The position numbers and the translations under genes are program-made. Below the pieces are notes generated by a model, which was given only the letters and a program-made list of their open reading frames with translations, had not been told where the DNA came from and did no database searches. 8,612 nt of DNA, from assembly GCA_017889745.1 (NCBI GenBank), contig JAGGAG010000115.1, positions 1 through 8,612 on the forward strand, in the 5' to 3' direction. The stretch comes from Gemmatimonadota bacterium. Lineage in GTDB: Bacteria; Gemmatimonadota; Gemmatimonadetes; Gemmatimonadales; GWC2-71-9. Positions 1 through 6,927 of this stretch are shown piece by piece; position 1 is the first letter of the stretch, and each line of letters opens with the position of its first letter.

Positions 1-239
1 AGCGGCGGGCCGGGCCCTGCGTGCCGAGACAGCGTTCGAGCGCGGGTGCGGCAGTTGCGATGATCGCATCGGGAGCGCGAGCGGCTGCCAGAGGCACGCG
101 GGGCCCGCCCCAGCTCTTCCCTTCCAGGCCCGTCTACCGGACGTCCCCCAGTGGGCGCGGTCCATTTCCCCACAGTTTCACGCTGCCCTCACGCCCGCCG
201 TGCGACATTGGTGCCAGTCGACGCCCCCGAGGTTCACCG
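1..239. other. Left-edge region with no supported gene
   Basis: I see no gene here. The frame of the downstream larA-like gene stays open back to an ATG at base 21, but the peptide it would add (73 residues) is low-complexity and rich in Arg, Pro, Ser and Ala, with no resemblance to LarA family N-termini. Frame 1 is open from the left edge to a TGA at 61-63 and could be the last 20 codons of a gene lying to the left, but nothing supports this. No clear -35/-10 pair or tRNA-like fold is visible. The only functional signal is the GAGG ribosome-binding sequence at 229-232, just before the larA start. Confidence 0.5.
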
Positions 240-1565
240 ATGGCCCCGCCGATTGTCACCCTCCCATGGGGTCGAGAGCAGCTCCAGATCAGGCTTCCGG
301 ACGACTGGCGGCTGCCGGAGGTGCTGGTTCCCCGCGCCGTACCGGCGGTGCCCGACGTGTCCGCCGAAGTGCACCGCGCCCTGGCCCGACCTTGCGGATC
401 GTCCGGGCTGGCCACCCTTGCCGGGCCTGGCACTCGCATCGCGCTGGTGATCGACGACGCCAGCCGGCCAACCCCCGTTGCCCAGTTGCTCCCCGCGGTG
501 ATCGAGGAGATCGAGCGCGGTGGGGCCTGCCGGGAGGACATCACCGTCGTCACCGCACTGGGCGTACATCGCCCGATGACCGAGCACGAGCTGGCCCTGC
601 GGGTGGGTCCCGCGCTCCTTGCGACTCTCGCCTGGCGGAACCATGACTGCGACACCCCGGCGGAACTCGTCCCCCTGGGCACCACGAGCCGGGGTACGGC
701 GGTGCTCCTCAATCGCACCGTCGCGGAGGCGGGTCTCGTGGTCTCCATCGGGTGCATCGAACCGCACGTCATCGCGAGCTTCGGCGGGGGCTGCAAGAAC
801 CTGGTGCCCGGCGTGGCCGGTCGCGCCACCATCGCAAGCAACCACTCGCTCAACTGCGGACCGGACACCTTCGCCATGGTCGGGCAGCCAATCGAGCGGA
901 ATCCGATGCGGCTGGACCTGGAGGAGGCCGCCAGGATGGTTCGCGCCCCCGTGTTCATCATCAACGCCGTGCTGAACGCCGCCCTCGGGGTGGTGAAGGT
1001 CGTCGCTGGAGACCCGGTCCGGGCGCACCGCGCGGGTGTTGAGGTGAGCGCCGGCATGTGCGGCGTTGCGGTGGCGGAGCTCGCCGACGTGGTGATCACC
1101 AACTCCCACCCCATGGACCAGGATCTCCGCCAGGGCCTCAAGGCGCTGGCCAACGCGGTGGTCGCCGTTCGGCCTGGGGGTGTCGTGTTGACGCTCGCCA
1201 GGGCGGAGGAAGGGAGTGGCGTGCTCGGGCTCGCCGGCAGCCGTATGCCGCTCGGTCGCGGCGCGCTGAAGCTGCTGGCACCCATGCTCCTGCGGCTGGT
1301 CCCGCACATTCGGCTGCACGGCATGGGAGAGGAGGACCGCTTCTTTCTCTACTTCGCGCTGCAGGCCATGCGTCGCGCGTCGCTCCTCATCTATGCCCCG
1401 GCCGTTCCGTCCGAGGTGCGGGCCCGGCTGCCATTCGTGGAGTTCGTGGACTCGCCCGAAGCCGGGATCGAACGGGCACACGCGATCGCGGGTGCCGGCG
1501 CACGTGTCCTCGTGTTTCCCGATGGGGGGGTGACGTACCCGGTCCTCGGCCCCGCGGTCTCATGA
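240..1565 (+). CDS. larA: LarA-family nickel-pincer-nucleotide racemase/epimerase (DUF2088), 441 aa
   Basis: This is a cytoplasmic enzyme of the lactate racemase superfamily, which inverts the C2 configuration of 2-hydroxyacids by hydride transfer to the nickel-pincer nucleotide (NPN). Seen in the sequence: DDASRPTP at residues 72-79, the LarA nucleotide-binding signature; ALGVHRP around His110; IEPH ending at His176; GGGCKNLVPG with Lys186; and SNH with His202. As I recall, Lactobacillus plantarum LarA uses His108, His174, Lys184 (the covalent cofactor link) and His200 (the nickel ligand), so all four sit at a constant +2 offset here. Lys301 in QGLKAL is a candidate for the catalytic Lys298. 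The start at 240 is chosen because GAGG at 229-232 lies 7 bases upstream and because homology begins there. The length suits the family (about 425 aa). The stop overlaps the next start (ATGA, 1562-1565). No larB, larC or larE is in view, so cofactor supply must come from elsewhere. Substrate is uncertain, because the superfamily also contains malate and other 2-hydroxyacid racemases. Confidence 0.88.
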   Translation: MAPPIVTLPWGREQLQIRLPDDWRLPEVLVPRAVPAVPDVSAEVHRALARPCGSSGLATLAGPGTRIALVIDDASRPTPVAQLLPAVIEEIERGGACREDITVVTALGVHRPMTEHELALRVGPALLATLAWRNHDCDTPAELVPLGTTSRGTAVLLNRTVAEAGLVVSIGCIEPHVIASFGGGCKNLVPGVAGRATIASNHSLNCGPDTFAMVGQPIERNPMRLDLEEAARMVRAPVFIINAVLNAALGVVKVVAGDPVRAHRAGVEVSAGMCGVAVAELADVVITNSHPMDQDLRQGLKALANAVVAVRPGGVVLTLARAEEGSGVLGLAGSRMPLGRGALKLLAPMLLRLVPHIRLHGMGEEDRFFLYFALQAMRRASLLIYAPAVPSEVRARLPFVEFVDSPEAGIERAHAIAGAGARVLVFPDGGVTYPVLGPAVS

Positions 1566-2395
1566 GTGTTCTTTCAGGGGCGATTCAGTGCCCTGTCATC
1601 CCGGAGGGTTCATCATTAGCTGGGATGTTATCTCTCGCACGGATCGCGGGCATGGTAGATCGAGACGCTGAACTGGCGACGATTGCGCTCGATGAGGAAC
1701 GGTCGGGCGCGCTGGGCGGGGCGCCGCTCCCCGAGGTTGGTCCGCCCGGCGCTGAGGATGACAAGACCGCGCGCCGGCGGCGGAAGCGCGAAGCACGGCT
1801 CCGCCGCGACGCGGAGCGCCCACCCGACAGCTTCGAGCGGTTTCGGATGCTGGTCGATGTGGTGAGCCAGGGGCGCCACGTCGTGGACCTTGTTGACCAC
1901 AAGGCGCGCTACGCCCTGGTGGTCATCGGAGTGCTGAACACGGGCGTGATCCTGCTCATATCCCGGCTGCACGTCCTCAGTGGCATGGCGCCGGGGACAA
2001 AGTCGTGGCTGATCGGCTGCACGATCGCCTACGCCGCCCTGACTTTCCTCTTCGTGTACTACGCGGTGGACTGCATGCGACCGCGCCGGCTGCGGTACGC
2101 CCAGGTGATGGTCGCGCATGGCGACGGCAATGAGCCGTCGACGCGGCACGCTCCCCGGGGCATTCTCTTCTGGGAGACCATTGCCGGCTACGAGCTCGAC
2201 GCGTATCGGCGCGCGTGGGGCAGCATTCGGATGGAGCAGCTCGATGCCGAGGCCGTGGTCATCGCGCACCAGCAGGCCCGGCTCATTCGTGCCAAGTACG
2301 TCGTACTGGGCCGGCTCTACTTCGGACTGACGGTGCTGATCGTGCTGGCAGGCGTGCTGCTCGGGATGTACGCCCTGTTCGGTCTCGTGGGGTAG
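1562..2395 (+). CDS. Pycsar-effector-like membrane protein (PycTM/DUF5706-type), orphan, 277 aa
   Basis: This is probably an inner-membrane protein of the Pycsar effector family (DUF5706, PycTM), whose members are activated by cyclic pyrimidine nucleotides to disrupt the membrane during phage infection. Seen: a charged N-terminal region with a polybasic run RRRRKREARLRR at 71-82; a VDHKARYALVVIGVLN segment at 111-126 entering a first membrane helix (about 117-136), matching the family's D-x-KA...N-G helix; a second helix at about 148-170; a hydrophilic stretch containing LFW (202-204), YRRAW (215-219) and an amphipathic segment leading to AKYVVLGRLYF (244-254); and a last helix at about 252-274. 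This order matches the family as I know it. The roughly 110-residue N-terminal extension is longer than usual. The start at 1562 overlaps the larA stop (ATGA) and suggests translational coupling, but it has no strong ribosome-binding site. In-frame ATGs at 1625 (256 aa) and 1652 (247 aa) are alternatives, and GGAGG at 1603-1607 is rather far from 1625. No cyclase gene is adjacent, so a defence role is inferred from the fold only. Confidence 0.6.
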   Translation: MSVLSGAIQCPVIPEGSSLAGMLSLARIAGMVDRDAELATIALDEERSGALGGAPLPEVGPPGAEDDKTARRRRKREARLRRDAERPPDSFERFRMLVDVVSQGRHVVDLVDHKARYALVVIGVLNTGVILLISRLHVLSGMAPGTKSWLIGCTIAYAALTFLFVYYAVDCMRPRRLRYAQVMVAHGDGNEPSTRHAPRGILFWETIAGYELDAYRRAWGSIRMEQLDAEAVVIAHQQARLIRAKYVVLGRLYFGLTVLIVLAGVLLGMYALFGLVG

Positions 2396-2399
2396 CTCC

Positions 2400-2425
2400 C
2401 CTGGCCCGTGCCACGGGGCCCCAGG
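2400..2425 (+). terminator. Possible hairpin terminator after the larA unit
   Basis: A ten-pair stem, CCTGG-CCCGT against ACGGG-CCAGG with a three-base GCC bulge and a GCC loop, starts 4 bases past the stop of the Pycsar-effector-like gene. No T-tract follows, so it may only stabilise the mRNA end. It would separate the larA pair from korAB. Confidence 0.3.
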
Positions 2426-2579
2426 ATGGCCGTGCAAAACGGGGCATCACCATGCTCTCACCCCTGCTTAACCTTCCCTTCACACCCCTCCCCTGAACTT
2501 CTCCTCAAAGACCAGTGACCGGCATACCCGCCTCGCACGGCCCCTGGTTACCCCGGTTTCCCCGGCACCCGAGCCATCG

Positions 2580-4427
2580 ATGACAGACATTGCACCGCCG
2601 CCGTCCCACCCCGTTGAAGAGCTCGACAACGTCGTCATCCGTTTTGCCGGTGACTCCGGCGACGGCATGCAGCTGGCCGGCGACGAGTTCTCCAAGTCGG
2701 TGGCCAGCGCCGGCCACGACTTCGCCACCCACCCCGACTACCCCTCCGAGATCCGGGCGCCGGTCGGCACCTTGTTCGGCGTGTCGGGCTACCAGCTGCA
2801 GTACTCCGCGCACGAGGTGTTCACCTCGGGCGACGCGCCCGACGTGCTCGTGGCGATGAATCCGGCCGCCCTCAAGGTCAACCTCGCCGACCTCAAGTAT
2901 GGCGGGATGGCGATCGTGAACGTCGGCGCGTTCACTCCCGCCAACCTGGAGAAGGCCGGCTATCACGCCAATCCGCTCGAGGATGGCTCGCTGTCCCACT
3001 ATCGCGTCTTCCCCATCGACATCACGTCACTCACCGCTCAGGCGCTGGAGCACTCGGGGCTCGGCCGGAAGGACGTGGCGCGCTGCAAGAACTACTACGC
3101 GCTGGGGCTGATGTTCTGGCTCTATCACCGCCCGCTCGAGCACGAGATCCTGGACATCGAGCGCAAGTTCGCCAGGGAACCGGCGCTGGCCGCTGCCAAC
3201 ATCGCCGCCCTCCGCGCCGGGTTCGCCTTCGGCGACACCACGGAGCTCTTCCCGGTCAGCTACCAGGTCAGGGAAGCGCCGCGGCACCCGGGACGTTATC
3301 GCAGTGTCACCGGCAACCAGGCGCTGGCGCTGGGCTTCGTGGCCGCGTCCGAGATATCCGGGCTGCCCCTCTTCCTCGGCAGCTATCCCATCACGCCGGC
3401 CTCCGACATCCTGCACACCCTTGCCGCCCTCCGGCACCACCGGGTCACCACGTTTCAGGCGGAGGACGAGATCGCCGGCGTCTGCAGCGCCATCGGCGCG
3501 AGTTTCGGCGGCGCCCTGGGCCTCACCACCACGTCGGGCCCCGGCATGGCGCTCAAGACCGAGGCGATCGGCCTCGCGGTGATGACGGAACTGCCCCTCG
3601 TGATCGTCAACGTGCAACGGGGCGGCCCGTCCACCGGGCTCCCCACGCGCATCGAGCAGTCCGACCTGCTGCAGGCGATGTTCGGGCGGCACGGCGAGGC
3701 GCCGCTGCCGGTGCTCGCCGCCAGCTCGCCCGCCGACTGCTTCGAGTGTGCCCTCGAGGCGGCACGCCTTGCGGTGCGCTACATGACGCCCGTCATCCTC
3801 CTCTCCGACGGCGGGATCGCCAACAGCACCGAGCCGTGGCGCATCCCCGACGTGGCTGCGCTCCCGCCCATCGAGGTGAAGTTCCGCGTCGAGCCCGAGG
3901 GGTTCCACGCGTATGAGCGCGACGAGCACCTGGCGCGCGCTTGGGTCCGCCCCGGCACCCCGGGCCTGGAGCATCGCATCGGCGGGCTCGAGAAGGACGC
4001 GCTGACCGGCGACCTCTCCGGCGACCCGCTCAACCACCAGAAGATGGTGGAGCTCCGCGCGGCCAAGGTGGCGGGCATCGCGAGGGAACTGCCGCCGCTC
4101 GCCGTACAGGGCGCGCAGGCGGGCGACGTGCTGGTGGTCGGATGGGGCAGCACCACCGGCGCGATCGCGCAGGCGGTGGAAGTGCTGCACGCGGAGGGCC
4201 TTGCCGTCGGGCACGTGCACCTGCGGCACCTGAATCCCTTCCCCGCCGACCTGGGCGAGCTCCTCGGTCGGTTCCGCAAGGTGCTCGTCCCCGAGCTCAA
4301 CATGGGCCAGCTCGCGCTCCTGCTGCGCGACCGCTACCTCGTCGACGTGGTGCAGCTCAACAAGGTCCAGGGAAGGCCATTCAAGGTGGCGGAAATCGCC
4401 GCCCGCATCCGGGAGCTCCTGCCATGA
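2580..4427 (+). CDS. korA: 2-oxoglutarate:ferredoxin oxidoreductase, fused gamma/alpha subunit (KorA), 615 aa
   Basis: With KorB this cytoplasmic enzyme converts 2-oxoglutarate and CoA to succinyl-CoA and CO2 while reducing ferredoxin; it can replace the NAD-linked 2-oxoglutarate dehydrogenase or run reductively. Seen: an N-terminal gamma domain (about 15-195) opening with VVIRFAGDSGDGMQLAGD and containing HPDYPSEIRAP (51-61) and the VAMNPAAL segment; then an alpha thiamine-domain partner region from about 243 (TGNQALALGF) with GSYPITPASD (267-276), FQAEDEIAG (292-300), TTSGPGMALKTE (317-328) and VQRGGPSTGLPTRIEQSD (345-362); and a C-terminal transketolase-like domain from about 514 (GDVLVVGWGSTTGA). 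The gamma-alpha fusion and the size (about 615-650 aa) match the Mycobacterium tuberculosis type. The RIEQSD version of the motif and the KorB partner favour 2-oxoglutarate over pyruvate. No strong ribosome-binding site precedes 2580, but homology starts at once. The stop overlaps the korB start (ATGA, 4424-4427). Confidence 0.95.
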   Translation: MTDIAPPPSHPVEELDNVVIRFAGDSGDGMQLAGDEFSKSVASAGHDFATHPDYPSEIRAPVGTLFGVSGYQLQYSAHEVFTSGDAPDVLVAMNPAALKVNLADLKYGGMAIVNVGAFTPANLEKAGYHANPLEDGSLSHYRVFPIDITSLTAQALEHSGLGRKDVARCKNYYALGLMFWLYHRPLEHEILDIERKFAREPALAAANIAALRAGFAFGDTTELFPVSYQVREAPRHPGRYRSVTGNQALALGFVAASEISGLPLFLGSYPITPASDILHTLAALRHHRVTTFQAEDEIAGVCSAIGASFGGALGLTTTSGPGMALKTEAIGLAVMTELPLVIVNVQRGGPSTGLPTRIEQSDLLQAMFGRHGEAPLPVLAASSPADCFECALEAARLAVRYMTPVILLSDGGIANSTEPWRIPDVAALPPIEVKFRVEPEGFHAYERDEHLARAWVRPGTPGLEHRIGGLEKDALTGDLSGDPLNHQKMVELRAAKVAGIARELPPLAVQGAQAGDVLVVGWGSTTGAIAQAVEVLHAEGLAVGHVHLRHLNPFPADLGELLGRFRKVLVPELNMGQLALLLRDRYLVDVVQLNKVQGRPFKVAEIAARIRELLP

Positions 4428-5458
4428 TCCAGATCGGCCACGCGCCGCTGACGCGCAAGGATTTCGAGACCGACCAGGATGTGCGATGGTGCCCCGGCTG
4501 CGGCGACTACGCCATCCTGGCCCAGATCCAGAAGCTGCTCCCCACGCTGGGGATCCCGCGGGAGAACTTCGCCTTCGTGTCGGGCATCGGCTGCTCCAGC
4601 CGCTTCCCGTATTACATGGCGACCTACGGGATGCACACCATTCACGGCCGGGCACCCGCCATCGCGAGCGGGCTCAAGATCAGCCGGCCCGACCTCTCGG
4701 TGTGGGTCGTGACCGGCGACGGCGACGCGCTCGCCATCGGCGGGAATCACTTCATCCACGTGTTGCGTCGCAACGTCGGGATCAAGGTGATCCTCCTCAA
4801 CAACCAGATCTACGGGCTCACCAAGGGACAGGCCTCGCCCACGTCGCCGATGGGTGCCAAGTCCAAGACCACCCCGCTGGGCTCGATCGACCGGCCCTTC
4901 AATCCGGTCTGGATGGCCCTGGCGGCGGGTGCCACCTTCGTGGCGCGCACCGTGGACGTGGAACTGGCGCACATGGGCGAGGTGCTGCGCCAGGCCGCCC
5001 TGCACGAGGGCACCGCCTTCGTGGAGATCCTCCAGAACTGCGTGACTTTCAATGACGGCGCCTTCGACTTCATCACCAACAAGAGCACCAAGGAAGACAC
5101 GCGCATCCTGCTCGAGCATGGCAAGCCCATGGTGTTCGGCAAGGGACGGAGCCGTGGCATCCGCTTCGGGGGCGCCGAGCCCGAGGTGATCCCCCTGGAC
5201 GACGGCCGGTTCTCGGAGGCGGACTGCCGGGTGCACGACGCCCACGCGAACGGCACCAGCTCCGCCTTCCTTCTCGCGCAGCTCGACGCGCCGCATTTCC
5301 CGCTGCCCCTCGGCGTGTTCCGCGCCGTGCAGGAGCCGACCTACGAGGCGCGCAATACCGAGCTGGGCGACCTGGCTCGCGCGAAGAGCGGCGCGGGCCG
5401 GCTCGAGTCGCTGCTCGCGAGTGGCACGACCTGGACGATCGAGCCCGAAACGGTGTAG
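4424..5458 (+). CDS. korB: 2-oxoglutarate:ferredoxin oxidoreductase beta subunit (KorB), 344 aa
   Basis: This is the thiamine diphosphate and [4Fe-4S] subunit of the KorAB complex, passing electrons from the 2-oxoacid to ferredoxin. Seen: VRWCPGCGDYAIL at 20-32 with Cys23 and Cys26; SGIGCSSRFPYY at 53-64 with Cys57; HGRAPAIASGLK at 74-85; the thiamine/Mg motif GDGDALAIGGNH at 98-109 continuing to NNQIYGLTKGQ at 126-136; and EILQNCVTFNDG with Cys206. Cys23, Cys26, Cys57 and Cys206 are the expected four ligands of the single cluster. The protein ends in LLASGTTWTIE, closely resembling my recollection of mycobacterial KorB. GGGAG at 4411-4415 lies 8 bases before the ATG, inside the end of korA, and the ATGA overlap implies coupled translation and equal subunit output. 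No ferredoxin or extra delta subunit gene is in the window. Confidence 0.96.
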   Translation: MIQIGHAPLTRKDFETDQDVRWCPGCGDYAILAQIQKLLPTLGIPRENFAFVSGIGCSSRFPYYMATYGMHTIHGRAPAIASGLKISRPDLSVWVVTGDGDALAIGGNHFIHVLRRNVGIKVILLNNQIYGLTKGQASPTSPMGAKSKTTPLGSIDRPFNPVWMALAAGATFVARTVDVELAHMGEVLRQAALHEGTAFVEILQNCVTFNDGAFDFITNKSTKEDTRILLEHGKPMVFGKGRSRGIRFGGAEPEVIPLDDGRFSEADCRVHDAHANGTSSAFLLAQLDAPHFPLPLGVFRAVQEPTYEARNTELGDLARAKSGAGRLESLLASGTTWTIEPETV

Positions 5459-5484
5459 AGGTCGGCCCTTCCACCAGATGGGCA

Positions 5485-5512
5485 GGTTCCGTGGGAACGC
5501 CTCGACTATACT
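5485..5512 (+). promoter_or_regulatory. Candidate promoter with overlapping inverted repeat upstream of ydiK
   Basis: TATACT at 5507-5512 is a good -10 hexamer, in an otherwise very GC-rich 153-base gap. No good TTGACA-like -35 lies at 16-18 bases; that place is taken by a perfect 5-3-5 inverted repeat GTTCC-GTG-GGAAC (5486-5498), which could be a small operator or, via GGAAC, an ECF-sigma-type -35. An alternative reading is chance. If used, transcription would start near 5519 and give a leader of about 90 bases. Confidence 0.4.
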
Positions 5513-5599
5513 CTCGGGGACGTGCAGCCACCGACGGCCGGGCACCGGGCCGGCGTGTGAGGTGTTGCGCAGGGCGGGACTGAAGGCCTACTGACCGAC

Positions 5600-5605
5600 G
5601 GAGGT
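5600..5605 (+). promoter_or_regulatory. Strong ribosome-binding site of ydiK
   Basis: GGAGGT, a near-complete anti-Shine-Dalgarno match, ends 6 bases before the ATG at 5612. It is the best such site in the window and fixes the start. Confidence 0.8.
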
Positions 5606-5611
5606 CGTGTC

Positions 5612-6718
5612 ATGACCACACCCACGATGGGCAGCTCCTACGATGAGCTCATCCGTCGCCTCACCATCATCTTCGGCATCGGGGCCATCGCGGCGGTCAG
5701 CGTCTGGATCACGGCGCCGTTCCTTCCGGCAATCCTCTGGGCCAGCACGATCGCGGTGGCGACGTGGCCAGTCCTGCTCCGCCTCCAGTCCGTCTTCGGC
5801 GGGCGGCGCTGGGCGTCCACGACGGCCCTCACCCTGCTCCTGCTGTTGGGATTCTTCGTTCCCCTGCTGCTGGTGATCGGGATCGTGGTCTCCCGCGCGA
5901 GTGACGCGGCCACGCTGGCCCACCAGCTCGCGGCCAATGGCCTGCCGGCCCCGCCAGCGTGGCTCGACGGCGTACCGGTCGTCGGTCACAGGGTCACCGC
6001 CAGCTGGAGGGAATTGGCCCAGCTCGACCAGGAGGCTCTGCGGGAGCGCCTGGAGCCGGCCATCAGGGACGCGGCTCGCTGGCTGCTCGGCAGCGGGGGC
6101 AGCCTGCTGCGCCTTGTCCTGCAGTTCGTCCTCACGACGGCGATCACCGCGATGCTGTACGCCAGGGGCGAGCAGGTCGCCTCCGGCGTACGGGCATTCT
6201 TCCGTCGCATCGGTGGCGAGGGGGCTGACTCGCTCGTGCTCCTGGCCGGTAACTCGGCGCGAGCGGTGGCGCTCGGCGTCGTGCTGACGGCGGTGCTTCA
6301 GGCCCTGCTCACCGGCATCGCGCTCGCGCTCGCGGGCGTGCCTGGACCGGCGCTCCTTGGCATTGCCGCGCTCGTACTCTGCCTCGCGCAGGTCGGGCCC
6401 ATCCTCATCCTTGTGCCGGCGGTGGTGTGGCTCTACTGGTCGCAGCACACCACGGCGGCGACCGTGCTCCTGGTCGTGTCCATCGGGCTCCTGTCCATGG
6501 ACAACATCCTCAAGCCGATCCTGATCACCCGCGGCGCGAACCTGCCGCTGCTGCTCGTCTTCGTGGGCGTCATTGGCGGGATGTTCACCTTCGGACTGAT
6601 CGGCATCTTCATCGGGCCGGTGGTGCTGGCGGTGGGCTGGACGCTCCTCCAGGCGTGGGTCACCCAGAAGTCGGTCGCGGCTACTTCCTCGGGCGACTCC
6701 CTGCCGCGCCAGTCATGA
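5612..6718 (+). CDS. ydiK: AI-2E family permease, YdiK-like, 368 aa
   Basis: This is a polytopic inner-membrane protein of the AI-2E transporter family (PF01594). Members include the TqsA exporter of autoinducer-2 and sodium/proton antiporter-like proteins; the substrate of the YdiK branch is not established. Seen: paired helices at about 16-52 ending in ATWPVLLRLQ (50-59); a long hydrophobic helix at about 70-95; a hydrophilic middle domain (about 96-160) with an amphipathic segment; then helices from 165 on. YdiK-like landmarks are ARGEQVA (184-190), SARAVALGVVLTA (215-227), LVPAVVWLYW (267-276), MDNILKP (296-302) and GVIGG...GLIGIFIGP (319-336). The length matches E. coli YdiK (about 370 aa). 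It has its own leader and strong ribosome-binding site and appears to be a single-gene unit, with a hairpin over its stop. Facing it on the opposite strand is a remnant of another family member. Confidence 0.93.
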   Translation: MTTPTMGSSYDELIRRLTIIFGIGAIAAVSVWITAPFLPAILWASTIAVATWPVLLRLQSVFGGRRWASTTALTLLLLLGFFVPLLLVIGIVVSRASDAATLAHQLAANGLPAPPAWLDGVPVVGHRVTASWRELAQLDQEALRERLEPAIRDAARWLLGSGGSLLRLVLQFVLTTAITAMLYARGEQVASGVRAFFRRIGGEGADSLVLLAGNSARAVALGVVLTAVLQALLTGIALALAGVPGPALLGIAALVLCLAQVGPILILVPAVVWLYWSQHTTAATVLLVVSIGLLSMDNILKPILITRGANLPLLLVFVGVIGGMFTFGLIGIFIGPVVLAVGWTLLQAWVTQKSVAATSSGDSLPRQS

Positions 6719-6742
6719 CCCCGGGCCGGGCTGGCCGGGGTC
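6717..6742 (+). terminator. Hairpin over the ydiK stop codon
   Basis: GACCCCGG (6717-6724) pairs perfectly with CCGGGGTC (6735-6742), with two further C-G pairs possible inside the loop. The left arm includes the last two bases of the TGA stop. Only a short, T-poor stretch follows, so this is a weak intrinsic terminator or an mRNA-end stabiliser; by symmetry it could also act on minus-strand transcripts. Confidence 0.5.
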
Positions 6743-6768
6743 GATACCTTCGCCGGCCCGGTGCTCCT

Positions 6769-6927
6769 GGGCGGAATATCCCGGAAGATCTCCTTCAAGG
6801 GGAGGTAGATCGGGATCGACAGCACCGTGCCCGCGGCACCCAGCACCCAGCTGAAGAACATCAGGGCGAGGATGCTCTCGAGCAGGCCGAGGTTGAGCCC
6901 CGTGCGCATGAACCGGTCGGCCGGTTC
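6769..6927 (-). pseudogene. Remnant of the C-terminus of a second AI-2E family permease
   Basis: On the minus strand this stretch encodes about 50 residues that look like the last membrane hairpin of an AI-2E family permease: a MRTGLNLGLLESILAL segment, then FFSWVLGAAGTVLSIPIY, then LPLKEIF. In the family this corresponds to the conserved P-x-x-M-G-x-x-L-x-L...W-G-x-x-G...A-V-P...K region near the C-terminus. Everything N-terminal to it, roughly 300 residues, is missing: upstream in the same frame is the palindrome and then the TGA at 6946-6948 that ends the DUF2950 gene. Downstream the frame runs on without a family stop into the antisense of ydiK. It is not a copy of the neighbouring ydiK end, whose equivalent segment differs. 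I read it as a truncated relic left by deletion; a very small real membrane peptide starting at 6909 is less likely. Confidence 0.6.

Noticed and set aside
134..1481. Long open frames on the minus strand opposite the larA gene
   Set aside because: They are mirror frames of a well-supported gene in GC-rich DNA, with Arg/Ser/Pro-rich composition and no recognisable motif.
1058..1561. Extending the Pycsar-effector-like gene upstream to an ATG at 1058
   Set aside because: The added stretch overlaps the conserved C-terminal half of larA in another frame and is Arg/Gly-rich with no family match.
2426..2579. Promoter for korAB in the gap before korA
   Set aside because: TTAACC near 2468 is the only AT-leaning patch and no matching -35 is present; a promoter must exist here or upstream but I cannot place it.
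3027..5545. Long minus-strand open frames opposite korA and korB
   Set aside because: They lie wholly antisense to strongly conserved genes, and their composition is typical of GC-rich antisense frames.
5537..5554. GCCGG/CCGGC hairpin in the ydiK leader as a riboswitch or terminator
   Set aside because: The stem is five base pairs in a stretch of G/C-rich sequence, with no conserved riboswitch core and no T-tract.
6433..6768. Minus-strand frame continuing from the AI-2E relic under ydiK
   Set aside because: This part is the antisense of the conserved C-terminal half of ydiK and loses all family resemblance, so only the 6769-6927 stretch is called.
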